A stretch of 64,000 nt of DNA from CAYZHM01 sp964478225. GTDB taxonomy: Bacteria; Pseudomonadota; Alphaproteobacteria; Micavibrionales; Micavibrionaceae. A program made the position numbers and the translations under genes. How positions within the stretch are numbered: the stretch's first letter is position 1; every line of letters starts with the position of its first letter. Shown here piece by piece: positions 32,940-41,389 of this stretch. Below the pieces are notes generated by a model. That model searched no databases and was not told the DNA's origin. It was given only the letters and a program-made list of their open reading frames with translations. The DNA is taken from contig CAYZHM010000002.1 in the NCBI GenBank assembly GCA_964478225.1, positions 248,001 through 312,000 on the forward strand. The letters are read 5' to 3'.

Positions 32940-35270
32940 ATGAGTAACGCGCACGACGATCGAAATACTGAACCTGCTGATTTCTCAGAGGATGATGTTG
33001 ATCAGCAAGGTGGCCAGCCTCAAAAACCTAAAGCTCACGAAGAAGATGCCGACAGTTGGCCGTTGCAGGCGGACCGCATGGCCATGCGGATACCACTTAT
33101 CGATTGTTTGCAGATTATGGCCGGGCATTATGGGCGGCGCACAAGTGTGAATTCCCTGACGACCGGTTTGCCGATTGCCAAAAGCGGCATTACTCCGATG
33201 ATATTTGTACGGGCGGCTGAGCGCGCGGACATGAACGCCCAGTTGACTGAACGGACGCTCGAATCTCTGGCGATTGCGCCGAACTTGCCTTGCTTGCTGG
33301 TTTTAGATCATGGGCAGGCTTGCATTTTGTGGGGCATACGTCATCCCGAGAAAAAGAAAGTTTTAGGCTTTGGCGGCGGTAAGGATACGCGCGTTAGCGA
33401 AAAGACGGGGTTTATTATTCAATTCCCGGAAACGCAGGACAAGAAGCAGGTTATTACGCTTGAAAAGTTGAAAGAAATTTATACCGGGCATGCGTTTTTT
33501 GTGCGTCCGGTGGCGCGCTCAGACGACCGTGCGGGCCCTGCGGAGATTGATACGGCACGGAGTTGGTTCTGGTCGGTCTTTAAAAGGCGCAAAGTTTTGT
33601 ACAGCGAAGTTGTTGTTGCAGCGATTATGATTAACGTCTTTGGGATTTTGAGTTCGCTGTATGTCATGACAGTTTACGATAAGGTTGTGCCGAACAGTGC
33701 GTTTGAAACATTGTGGGCGCTTACGGCGGGGGTCTGTATTGTTTACGCCACCGACTTTTTATTGAAGCAGTTGCGGGCGCATTTTTTGGATTATGCCGGT
33801 AAGAAGGCCGATGTGGTTATTTCCGCGGAGTTGTTTGAGCAGATTTTAGGCATGACGATGCAAGCGCGCCCAGCGAGTGCCGGGGTGCTTGCAAGCAAGA
33901 TGAAAGAATTTGAAACTGTGCGGGACTTCTTTACGTCGGCGACTTTGGTGTTGTTGATTGATTTGCCATTTATCTTTTTGTTTATCGCGTTTATAGGCGT
34001 GGTTGGCGGGGTGGTGGCGTTTGTTCCATTGGTAGCGGTGCCGATTATTGTTGCGATCGGGCTTTGGTTGCAAAAGCCATTGGAGAAAGTCATTAAAGAA
34101 TCCTTGAATGAAAGCGCTTTGAAGAATGCGTTGTTGTTTGAGACGATTTCCGGGCTAGAGACAATTAAGGTACAGGCGGCGGAAGGCAATATGCAACGTC
34201 GGTGGGAAGAGTTATCAGAGAAATCATCAAAGACATCGGTGAAAGCCAAGGCGATTTCAATGTTGGCACAGAATTTAACAGTATTTATTCAGCAGCTTGT
34301 CAGTGTGTTTATTGTTGTGGTCGGCGTTTATATGATTGCAGCAAACAGTTTGACGATGGGCGGATTGATCGCATGTGTGATTTTGTCAGGTCGTGCGATG
34401 GCGCCGTTGGCGCAGGTCGCCGGATTATTGACGCGGTATAACCAGTCGAAACAATCTTTGGAGCATTTGGATGAATTGATGAAGCGCCCCGTAGAGCGGC
34501 CAAAAGGAAAACATTTTGTGTCGATGCCGCATATGGATGGGCGCGTTGAGTTTCGGGATGTTATTTTTAATTATCCGGGCCAGACCGCGGCAGTATTGAA
34601 CAATATCAATTTTATGATTGAGCCGCAGGACCGTGTAGGGATTATTGGCGCGGTTGGATCAGGTAAAACAACGATTGAGAGGTTGTTGCTCAATTTATAT
34701 CAACCGGCCAGTGGATCTGTGCAGGTGGATGGGACGGATGTTCGGCAGATTGCGCCTGGAGATTTGCGCCGCAATATTGGAGCGGTACAGCAATCGCCGC
34801 ATTTGTTTTATGGGTCTGTTCGCGAGAATATTACGATGGGGCATGAAACGGCTCCTGATAGATCTGTTTTGCGGGCGGCGGAACTTGCCGGGGTCATGGA
34901 ATTTTTGAGAGATTCACAAGCGGGGCTTGATACGCAGGTGGGTGAGCGCGGTGAGGCGTTATCGGGTGGTCAAAGACAGGCCGTTGCGATCGCACGGGCT
35001 CTTTTATATGATCCACCGATTTTGATTTTGGATGAGCCGACAGCGTCGATGGACCCGGCTTCGGAAAACAGATTGCGTACACGCCTTGCTGCCATTACGC
35101 AATCCAAGACGACGATTTTGATTACGCACAAAGGGGCGATGTTGGATATTGTTGATAAGATTATTCTGATTGATCGCGGCCGTTTGATTGCATTTGGGCC
35201 GAAGGAAGAAGTTATTGCAAAGTTGCAGGCGCGCCAATATGGAACTGCTGCAGAAAATACGAAGGTTTAA
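32940..35270 (+). CDS. Type I secretion ABC transporter (LapB/LssB-type)
   Basis: A 776-residue inner-membrane exporter ATPase that energises adhesin secretion. The N-terminal ~140 residues after an acidic leader match the C39 peptidase-like domain (PLIDCLQIMAGHYGRRTS), but the catalytic Cys position is not conserved, so it should recognise cargo without cleaving it. Six membrane spans follow (about residues 215-480). The nucleotide-binding domain has Walker A GAVGSGKTT, the signature LSGGQRQAVAIARAL, Walker B ILILDEPTASMD and a terminal H-loop (ITHKGAM). It is followed four bases later by the membrane fusion protein, and tolC is upstream: a complete three-part export machine. Confidence 0.95.
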   Translation: MSNAHDDRNTEPADFSEDDVDQQGGQPQKPKAHEEDADSWPLQADRMAMRIPLIDCLQIMAGHYGRRTSVNSLTTGLPIAKSGITPMIFVRAAERADMNAQLTERTLESLAIAPNLPCLLVLDHGQACILWGIRHPEKKKVLGFGGGKDTRVSEKTGFIIQFPETQDKKQVITLEKLKEIYTGHAFFVRPVARSDDRAGPAEIDTARSWFWSVFKRRKVLYSEVVVAAIMINVFGILSSLYVMTVYDKVVPNSAFETLWALTAGVCIVYATDFLLKQLRAHFLDYAGKKADVVISAELFEQILGMTMQARPASAGVLASKMKEFETVRDFFTSATLVLLIDLPFIFLFIAFIGVVGGVVAFVPLVAVPIIVAIGLWLQKPLEKVIKESLNESALKNALLFETISGLETIKVQAAEGNMQRRWEELSEKSSKTSVKAKAISMLAQNLTVFIQQLVSVFIVVVGVYMIAANSLTMGGLIACVILSGRAMAPLAQVAGLLTRYNQSKQSLEHLDELMKRPVERPKGKHFVSMPHMDGRVEFRDVIFNYPGQTAAVLNNINFMIEPQDRVGIIGAVGSGKTTIERLLLNLYQPASGSVQVDGTDVRQIAPGDLRRNIGAVQQSPHLFYGSVRENITMGHETAPDRSVLRAAELAGVMEFLRDSQAGLDTQVGERGEALSGGQRQAVAIARALLYDPPILILDEPTASMDPASENRLRTRLAAITQSKTTILITHKGAMLDIVDKIILIDRGRLIAFGPKEEVIAKLQARQYGTAAENTKV

Positions 35271-35274
35271 GGCG

Positions 35275-36801
35275 ATGTTTGGATCACGCAAAGATAAACA
35301 AAAAGAAGACGAGGCTCAGGAGCTTTCAGACGCAGCAAAGAAATATGCGCCAGGAGTTCCTGAGAAAAAGGCGCCTTCTAAGAATGTTGAGACAGCGCCC
35401 AAGCAGCAAAAATCTGCTGCGAGTTCGCGGCATAAGGGCGAAGAGGGTAATGATTTCAAGAAAATGCATGAAAGTTGGAATCGTGAACGGTTGGATATTT
35501 TGCGCGCCAATTTGCTGCGAATTTTTGACACGGATGATGATTTGCCTTTATCAAAGCATATTTTGCTTTTGGTTATTTGCGGGTTTTTTGCTTTGTTCAT
35601 TGGCTGGTCTATGATGGCGGAGTTGGACGAGATTGCTCGCGGCCAGGGCGAGGTCGTGCCCTCGCAGGACGTTCAGGTTGTGCAGACCCTTGAAGCAGGA
35701 ACAGTTGAAGAATTTCTCGTTAAAGAAGGGCAGGAGGTTGAAAGAGGCCAGGTTTTGATGCGCCTCAGCGATATTCAGGCGTCTTCGGATTTGGGTTCCC
35801 GGAATGCGCGTTATTATGGGTTGCTTGCCGCGATTACGCGGTTGCAGGCCGAAGCAGAAGGCAAGATGGCGCCTGTGTTTCCTGATGAGGTGATGAAGGG
35901 TGCGCCGCAGAGTGTGACTGAGGAATTGAATACATTTCGTGCCAACCGATTACAGCTCAGCAATCAGACAAGTGTCTTGGAGCAACAATTGGCGCAGCGC
36001 AGTCAGGAAGTGCGTGGATGGCAGACGCGTGTGAATGATGCGCAAAACAGCATTGATTTGATCAAGCAAGAACGTTCGATGATTGCGCCGTTGGTGGAGC
36101 GTGGAACGGCGCCGCGTATGGAGCTTATACAGCTTGATCAGCGTATCAACCAGGCCAAGTCTGATTTGAATGGTGCGCAATCCAGTTTGCGGCAAGCGCA
36201 GGGTGCTGTGAACGAGGTGCGGGCACGTGTTAATGAAATTGAATCTTCAGCCAAAGCACAAGCACAGACAGAGTTGTCGGCCAAGCTTATTGAGATGAAT
36301 GAGGTCAAGGAAACACTTGGGGCATTGACGCAGCGCAAGGAACGGACAGAGTTGGTGTCGCCTGTTAAAGGGAAAATTCAGGAAATTAATATTAAGACCG
36401 TTGGCGGGGTTGTTCGGCCTGGCGATGACATTATTAAAATTGTTCCCCTTGATGATCAGTTGATTATTGAAGCGAAAATCCGTCCGTCTGACAGGGCCTT
36501 TATTCACCCCGGCTTGAAGGCGGTGGTGAAAATTACGTCCTATGATTTCTCAATTTATGGCGGATTGAAGGCTGAGGTGACGGATGTGTCGGCCGATACG
36601 ATTACGGATGAGAAGGGCAATACGTTTTACCGGGTTCGTTTGTTAACGCAGGAAAACAAGCTGAAACGGCGCGGCAAAGAATATGACATTATTATCGGGA
36701 TGCAGGCCAGCGTTGATATTATTACGGGTAAGAAAACCGTGCTGCAGTATCTTCTGAAGCCATTCATTAAAACGCTGGACGTAGCCTTCACTGAGCGTTA
36801 A
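35275..36801 (+). CDS. HlyD/LapC-type membrane fusion protein
   Basis: A periplasmic adaptor of about 508 residues linking the ABC transporter to TolC. The first ~75 residues are charged and cytoplasmic. One membrane span follows (LLLVICGFFALFIGWSMMA), then the HlyD pattern: GEVVPSQDVQVVQTLEAGTVEEFLVKEGQEVERGQVLM, read as residues 118-155, a long coiled coil (about 200-360) and the returning barrel with VSPVKGKIQEINI and VPLDDQLIIEAKI. The start is taken as ATG 35275 with GAAGG upstream; in-frame ATGs inside the ABC gene are less likely. thrS begins 11 bases after its stop. Confidence 0.93.
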   Translation: MFGSRKDKQKEDEAQELSDAAKKYAPGVPEKKAPSKNVETAPKQQKSAASSRHKGEEGNDFKKMHESWNRERLDILRANLLRIFDTDDDLPLSKHILLLVICGFFALFIGWSMMAELDEIARGQGEVVPSQDVQVVQTLEAGTVEEFLVKEGQEVERGQVLMRLSDIQASSDLGSRNARYYGLLAAITRLQAEAEGKMAPVFPDEVMKGAPQSVTEELNTFRANRLQLSNQTSVLEQQLAQRSQEVRGWQTRVNDAQNSIDLIKQERSMIAPLVERGTAPRMELIQLDQRINQAKSDLNGAQSSLRQAQGAVNEVRARVNEIESSAKAQAQTELSAKLIEMNEVKETLGALTQRKERTELVSPVKGKIQEINIKTVGGVVRPGDDIIKIVPLDDQLIIEAKIRPSDRAFIHPGLKAVVKITSYDFSIYGGLKAEVTDVSADTITDEKGNTFYRVRLLTQENKLKRRGKEYDIIIGMQASVDIITGKKTVLQYLLKPFIKTLDVAFTER

Positions 36802-36812
36802 TCTAGCGCTCT

Positions 36813-38795
36813 ATGACAAAAACAGCAGAAAAGCAGATTGAAATTACTTTGCCGGATGGGGCTGTTCGGACTTATGCGCCGGGGGTAACGGGTATGGAGA
36901 TTGCCGAGAGCATTTCCAAATCATTGGCCAAGGCCTGTATTGCCGTCAAAATTGATGGGGTTTTAAGTGATTTATCGCTGCCGATTACAGAGAATGTCTC
37001 GATTGCATTGGTCAAACGCGATGATCCGAGCGATGTTTCGCTGGAGATGATCCGGCATGATTGTGCGCATGTGATGGCGGAAGCGGTGCAGGAATTGTTT
37101 CCCGGGACGCAGGTGACGATCGGGCCGAATATCGAGAACGGGTTTTTCTATGATTTTGCGCGCAATGAACCTTTTTCAACGGAAGATTTGGAGAAGATTG
37201 AAAAGAAAATGCGGCAGATTGTCGAGCGCGGCGATGCGTTTGTGCGCGAGGTTTGGGACCGCAATGAGGCGATCAAATATTTCAAAGACAAGGGCGAATA
37301 TTACAAGGCCGAGATTATTGAGGATTTGCCAGCGAGTGAAGAGATCAAGATTTACCGTCAAGGTCAGTGGCTTGATCTTTGCCGGGGCCCGCATATGCCG
37401 ACTACCCGGTATGTTGGAGGGGCGTTTAAACTTCTGAAAGTTGCCGGGGCCTATTGGCGTGGGGATTCAAACAAGGCGATGCTGACGCGGATTTATGGGA
37501 CGGCGTGGCGGGACCAGAAGGAATTGGATGCCTATTTGCATATGCTGGAAGAGGCGGAGAAGCGCGATCACCGTAAATTGGGCCAGGAGATGGATTTGTT
37601 CCATTTTCAGCAGGAGGCGCAAGGGAGCGTCTTCTGGCATCCGAAGGGCTATGTCATTTACAACCAGATGGAGGGGTATATTCGCCGCCGCTTGCAGGCT
37701 TCGGACTATGTTGAGGTGAAGACGCCGCAGCTTATTGATAACAAGCTTTGGGAGAAATCAGGGCACTGGGGTAAGTTTCGCGAGAATATGTTTGTGGTGC
37801 CGGATCAGGTGCCGAGTACGGATGAAGATGGGCCAGTGTTTAAGGGTGAGTTTGAGAAGTTGATGGCGCTGAAGCCTATGAATTGCCCGGCGCACGTGCA
37901 GATTTTCAACCAGGGTATTAAATCCTACCGCGACCTTCCCATTCGTATGGCGGAGTTTGGATGCTGTCACCGCAACGAAGCGCATGGCGCGCTGCATGGA
38001 TTGATGCGGGTGCGGCAGATGACGCAAGATGATGCGCATATCTTTTGCACGCCGCAGCAAATTACACAGGAATCGATAGCGTTTTGCGAATTGCTGCAGG
38101 CGGTTTACAAAGATCTAGGCTTTACGGATTTGAATGTGAAGCTGGCGCTGCGGCCTGAAAACAAGGCGGGGACGGATGAGACCTGGGACAAGGCCGAGCA
38201 GGGATTGCGTGACGCGCTGAATGCTGCAGGGCTGGGGTTTGAAGAATTGCCGGGTGAGGGCGCGTTTTACGGGCCGAAGATTGAATTTCATATCAAGGAT
38301 GCGATAGGACGCAGTTGGCAGTGCGGGACGTTGCAATTGGATTTCGTTTTGCCGGAGCGGCTGGATTCCCATTATATCGGTGAAGACGGTGCTAAGCATC
38401 GGCCTGTGATGTTGCACCGGGCGATTTTGGGATCCTTGGAGCGGTTTATCGGGATTTTGATTGAGAATTACGGCGGCAAGATGCCCTTATGGCTCGCGCC
38501 CGTGCAGTGTGTGATTGCGCCGATTACGAGCGATTTTGCTGGGTATGCTGAGGAGATTTGTGCTTCTTTGAAATCTAAAGGCTTACGGGCGGAGACAGAT
38601 TTGCGCAATGAGAAGATTAATTATAAGGTTCGAGAGCATTCTTTAGCGAAAGTCCCGGTTTTGTTTGTTGTTGGGGCTCGTGAGGCCGAGGAACGAACTG
38701 TGGCGATCCGGCGTTTGGGTTCTGATAAGCAGGACATACAAAACCTCACCGAGGCGATAGAGGCATTGCAGCAAGATTGTCAGGCGCCGTTTTAG
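36813..38795 (+). CDS. thrS: Threonyl-tRNA synthetase
   Basis: A complete 660-residue class II enzyme charging tRNA-Thr. The N-terminal TGS domain (ITLPDGAVRTY, about residues 9-70) precedes the editing domain with HDCAHVMAEAVQELFPG and GFFYDFA (HxxxH and the conserved Cys/His set are visible, for example RGPHMPTT). The catalytic core has the zinc ligands in KPMNCPAHV and in the RNEAHGALHG/DDAHIFC region, motif 2 and motif 3 (PVMLHRAILGSLERFIG). The anticodon-binding domain ends the protein. It starts 11 bases after the membrane fusion gene, so it may be read through from the secretion operon, unusual company for thrS. Confidence 0.98.
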   Translation: MTKTAEKQIEITLPDGAVRTYAPGVTGMEIAESISKSLAKACIAVKIDGVLSDLSLPITENVSIALVKRDDPSDVSLEMIRHDCAHVMAEAVQELFPGTQVTIGPNIENGFFYDFARNEPFSTEDLEKIEKKMRQIVERGDAFVREVWDRNEAIKYFKDKGEYYKAEIIEDLPASEEIKIYRQGQWLDLCRGPHMPTTRYVGGAFKLLKVAGAYWRGDSNKAMLTRIYGTAWRDQKELDAYLHMLEEAEKRDHRKLGQEMDLFHFQQEAQGSVFWHPKGYVIYNQMEGYIRRRLQASDYVEVKTPQLIDNKLWEKSGHWGKFRENMFVVPDQVPSTDEDGPVFKGEFEKLMALKPMNCPAHVQIFNQGIKSYRDLPIRMAEFGCCHRNEAHGALHGLMRVRQMTQDDAHIFCTPQQITQESIAFCELLQAVYKDLGFTDLNVKLALRPENKAGTDETWDKAEQGLRDALNAAGLGFEELPGEGAFYGPKIEFHIKDAIGRSWQCGTLQLDFVLPERLDSHYIGEDGAKHRPVMLHRAILGSLERFIGILIENYGGKMPLWLAPVQCVIAPITSDFAGYAEEICASLKSKGLRAETDLRNEKINYKVREHSLAKVPVLFVVGAREAEERTVAIRRLGSDKQDIQNLTEAIEALQQDCQAPF

Positions 38796-38796
38796 G

Positions 38797-39333
38797 TTAA
38801 TGCCAGCTGAAATTTCTTGCTGGAAGCGACATTAACTTACTTCCATATTTATTTTTAGCGATTTGTATGAGCTGAGGCTCGATTTGATACGAGGTTTGCC
38901 GCGTATCTGTGTTGAGCGTCATGTAATATGTTACACCTGTATTGGTGATGTCTATTTTTTTACTATCGACGCCAAAATATCCGTTGCTGTTGCCCCATGG
39001 ATCATAAAATGCAGGGTGATCGCCGTACGTTACAGTTGAAAGATGAAGGTTGCTGAGTCCTGTTTCCATAGGCATAGCGATTACATCATTGGTTGTTGCC
39101 GGGAATCTGTAGTTTAAACAAGGGATGCTGGAGTGGCAGAGTTGCAGGTAGTCTACCTTACGTTGTCCTACCAGCCCAACCAGCAGAACAGCGCTGTTGC
39201 TTTTGAGTTCAGTGTTTGAGTTTAGTTCTTCTTGTTTAAATGTCGCGCATCCTAGTAGTCCGAAGCATACCGTCATTAGAGTGAGAGTATTGAATTGCTT
39301 CAGAAGTCTTGTCGGCAAATGTATAATTTTCAT
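38797..39333 (-). CDS. Hypothetical lipoprotein
   Basis: A 178-residue protein with an N-terminal hydrophobic segment ending in the lipobox LLGC (near residue 29), so it should be anchored in a membrane as a lipoprotein. The mature part is of mixed character with motifs such as VLLVGLVGQRKVDYLQLCH and PWGNSNGYFGVDSKKI, and it matches no family I know. A GAGAG stretch lies before the ATG. It sits on the opposite strand between thrS and infC, so it breaks the otherwise common thrS-infC neighbourhood. Confidence 0.72.
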   Translation of the reverse strand: MKIIHLPTRLLKQFNTLTLMTVCFGLLGCATFKQEELNSNTELKSNSAVLLVGLVGQRKVDYLQLCHSSIPCLNYRFPATTNDVIAMPMETGLSNLHLSTVTYGDHPAFYDPWGNSNGYFGVDSKKIDITNTGVTYYMTLNTDTRQTSYQIEPQLIQIAKNKYGSKLMSLPARNFSWH

Positions 39334-39462
39334 AATTTTTAATCTCTCGTTCTTGATTATTTTTTTCTTATATTACACATGAGTATGTGGGTGCAATAAT
39401 TATAGGCGTTGGCTGTTTTTGAAAACCATTTGTAATGATTAAGTTGAATGATGTAGAAGTCC

Positions 39463-39491
39463 TTGCAAAGCAATGCAAAGCGCCGTATTAA
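39463..39491 (+). promoter_or_regulatory. Candidate infC promoter
   Basis: TTGCAA (39463-39468) and TATTAA (39486-39491) are 17 bases apart and lie about 60 bases before the infC start. This is a good match to a housekeeping promoter, and it suggests infC is transcribed from its own promoter rather than from thrS. Confidence 0.5.
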
Positions 39492-39552
39492 TAATCCCCT
39501 AGCTTTCAAATGTTAGAATTGTTTTAAAGGTTAACAACTATAGGAGACCACC

Positions 39553-40104
39553 ATTAGCAGACCACCTAAACCGGGCCCTAAGCCTACGAAAGATGACGGC
39601 CCACGTATTAATGAGAAAATTCTCGCGAAGGAAATTCGCGTTGTTGATGAAAACGGGGAAATGAAAGGTGTGATGACACCGGCGCAGGCGCAGATTTTAG
39701 CTGATGAGGCTGGATTGGATCTTGTGGAAGTGTCGCCGAATGCAACCCCGCCGGTATGCAAGATTCTCGATTACGGCAAGTATAAGTACGAGCAGCAGAA
39801 AAAAGCTGCTGAAGCCCGTAAGAATCAGAAAACTGTCGATGTAAAAGAAATCAAGATCCGTCCTACGACGGAGAAGCATGACTATGAAGTCAAGATGCGC
39901 AGCGCACGTCGTTTCCTTGAGAGCGGCGACAAGGTCAAAGTTTCGATGCGTTTTCGTGGACGTGAGATGGCGCACCAAGAGATTGGGCTGAATTTACTGA
40001 AGCGCATGCTGGAAGAGCTTTCCGATATTTCTAAGGTTGAGTTGCATCCGAAGCTGGAAGGCCGGCAGATGATTATGGTGCTGTCTTCAGAGATCACTAA
40101 ATAG
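39553..40104 (+). CDS. infC: Translation initiation factor IF-3
   Basis: A 183-residue factor that binds the 30S subunit and checks start-codon selection. The reading frame continues 36 codons upstream of the first ATG to ATT at 39553, and AGGAG lies 6 bases before that ATT. The N-terminal sequence SRPPKPGPKPTKDDGPRINEKI has the expected IF-3 opening (INEKI), so the ATT start is strongly supported. AUU is the well-known autoregulatory start of infC in many bacteria. Downstream are ATPPVCKILDYGKYKYEQQKK and the C-terminal domain. rpmI and rplT do not follow. A short copy of the palindromic repeat begins directly after the stop. Confidence 0.97.
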   Translation: MSRPPKPGPKPTKDDGPRINEKILAKEIRVVDENGEMKGVMTPAQAQILADEAGLDLVEVSPNATPPVCKILDYGKYKYEQQKKAAEARKNQKTVDVKEIKIRPTTEKHDYEVKMRSARRFLESGDKVKVSMRFRGREMAHQEIGLNLLKRMLEELSDISKVELHPKLEGRQMIMVLSSEITK

Positions 40105-40166
40105 ATATTCTTCGATAAATGGTCTGCCAGCAAAGCGTTTTACTTTCGGCTCATTTCTCTTTGAAT
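40105..40166 (+). repeat. Stop-abutting palindromic element, short copy C
   Basis: It begins immediately after the infC TAG with ATATTCTTCGATAAATGGTCTGCC, retains CAAAGCGTTT, then jumps to GGCTCATTTCTCTTTGAAT. Compared with copies B and D about 60 internal bases are missing, while both ends are kept. Confidence 0.8.
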
Positions 40167-40217
40167 GGTTTTAGGACGGCTCTTTTTTTGTTTTTGGTTT
40201 CGCAGTAAAATTTCTTC

Positions 40218-40709
40218 ATGAGGGAGATTCTTTTCACGCTTTTGTTGATGGTTTTTGCTGTTTCGCCAGCGATGGCGACAAGCAAAGCCAGCATGATTAA
40301 TGTCTATAAGGGGCAGCGTTTACTGATTTTAAACGGGCCTGATGGGCGTCCTCTAAAGGTTTATAAAGTGGCGCTGGGGAAAAATCCGATTGGGCACAAA
40401 CGCCGCGAAGGCGATAAAAAGACACCCGAGGGCCGTTACTATATTGAGAAACGCAATCCCAACAGCAATTATCATCTTTCCTTAAAGATCTCCTATCCCA
40501 ATGATGAAGATTGGAGCAATGCGGAGAAATTTGGGGTTTCGCCAGGCGGGTTGATTATGATCCATGGCTTGCCAAACGGTAAGGAATGGATTGCGCCGAC
40601 GCACAGGCAAAAAGATTGGACGGATGGATGTATTGCGGTTACGAATGACGAGATTGAGGAAATCTGGTCTCTTGTTGATGACGGAACGCCCATCCAAATC
40701 TGGCCTTAG
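40218..40709 (+). CDS. L,D-transpeptidase family (YkuD) secreted protein
   Basis: A 163-residue periplasmic protein with a signal peptide (about residues 1-20, cleavage after AMA). The YkuD domain follows: INVYKGQRLLIL at the start, GEKTPEG-like KKTPEGRYYIEKRNPNS in the middle, IMIHG near residue 115 and the catalytic motif TDGCIAVTN near residue 139. The cysteine is present, and the usual histidine in [ST]-H-G-C is Asp, as in YafK/ErfK-like branches. Such enzymes remodel or link peptidoglycan; here the exact reaction is not assigned. A GTAT-core palindrome follows its stop. Confidence 0.9.
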   Translation: MREILFTLLLMVFAVSPAMATSKASMINVYKGQRLLILNGPDGRPLKVYKVALGKNPIGHKRREGDKKTPEGRYYIEKRNPNSNYHLSLKISYPNDEDWSNAEKFGVSPGGLIMIHGLPNGKEWIAPTHRQKDWTDGCIAVTNDEIEEIWSLVDDGTPIQIWP

Positions 40710-40711
40710 CT

Positions 40712-40818
40712 TTTAAATTTCATTCCCCACATCGTTAAACGTCGTTTCGCCGTGCTCACGTATTTTTATACGCTGCGCGCGGCTCAACTCGTTTGCCTTG
40801 TGGAGGAAAGAAATTTAA
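40712..40818. repeat. Long intergenic palindrome (GTAT core type)
   Basis: Outer arms TTAAATTTC...CCCCACA (40713-40731) and TGTGGAGG...GAAATTTAA (40800-40818) pair imperfectly. The centre reads CTCACGTAT-tttt-ATACGCTG. It lies between the convergent L,D-transpeptidase and trxA genes and resembles the palindromes at 3246 and 10193. Confidence 0.6.
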
Positions 40819-40876
40819 TGCGCTAAATTCTTCGACTCATTTCTCTTTGAATTTTTAAAAAGAAATTTAGTGCGCT
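40807..40876 (+). repeat. Minimal repeat remnant between direct repeats (copy E)
   Basis: An 18-base sequence AAAGAAATTTA(A/G)TGCGCT occurs at 40807-40824 and, with one mismatch, at 40859-40876. Between them, AATTCTTCGA is fused directly to CTCATTTCTCTTTGAAT (40826-40853), which are the left and right ends of the palindromic element with the whole interior deleted. Confidence 0.7.
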
Positions 40877-40883
40877 GGTGTAT

Positions 40884-41204
40884 TTAAACCTGCTCTTCGA
40901 CCCATTTGGTGAGCTGGTCTTTGGGCATGCCGCCGACGCGGGTAGCTGAAAGTTCGCCGTTTTTGAAGATCATCAGGGTTGGGATGCCGCGCACGCCGTA
41001 TTTGGTTGGGGCTTCGGGGGCGTCCTCGATATTGATTTTAACGACCTTTACTTTACCCGCCATTTCGCCGGCAAGCTGGTCAACGAGCGGGGAGAGCATT
41101 TTGCAGGGGCCGCACCATTCCGCCCAAAAATCAACCAATACGGGGCCATCGGCCTTTAGGACTTCGGTTTCGAAAGTGTCGTCGTTGACTGCGAGTGCGC
41201 TCAT
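40884..41204 (-). CDS. trxA: Thioredoxin
   Basis: A 106-residue thiol-disulfide reductant. The active site WCGPCK is near residue 31, followed by the cis-proline region RGIPTLMIFKNGE. AGGAG lies 6 bases before the ATG. It is the last gene of the tsaE-murU-addB-addA-trxA series on the minus strand, a conserved alphaproteobacterial order; a 185-base gap separates it from addA, so it likely has its own promoter as well. Confidence 0.97.
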   Translation of the reverse strand: MSALAVNDDTFETEVLKADGPVLVDFWAEWCGPCKMLSPLVDQLAGEMAGKVKVVKINIEDAPEAPTKYGVRGIPTLMIFKNGELSATRVGGMPKDQLTKWVEEQV

Positions 41205-41389
41205 GATTTACTCCTATATATTTTACATAATCCAAAACCTGTGGGGGTTGCCCGTGGGGATTGGGGTGGAATTGTGTGCGGGTGGTTTTTCCGTTTGAGC
41301 GAGGGGTTTGCCTGCGCAGGGGAATAAGTCCGCTGTTAGTGATTTGGGGCGGATTTTGCCTTGATCAAGGGTTAGGCTGCCCGATTCTT
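41205..41389. other. addA-trxA intergenic region
   Basis: A 185-base G-rich stretch (for example GTGGGGGTTGCCCGTGGGGATTGGGGTGG at 41241-41270, cited by position) between two same-strand genes. The trxA ribosome binding site is at its left end. No hairpin with a T-run or confident promoter was recognised. Confidence 0.35.

Noticed and set aside
41205..41389. Small gene between addA and trxA
   Set aside because: The only frame there (40906-41298 on the plus strand) runs antisense through trxA, with no domain or ribosome binding site.
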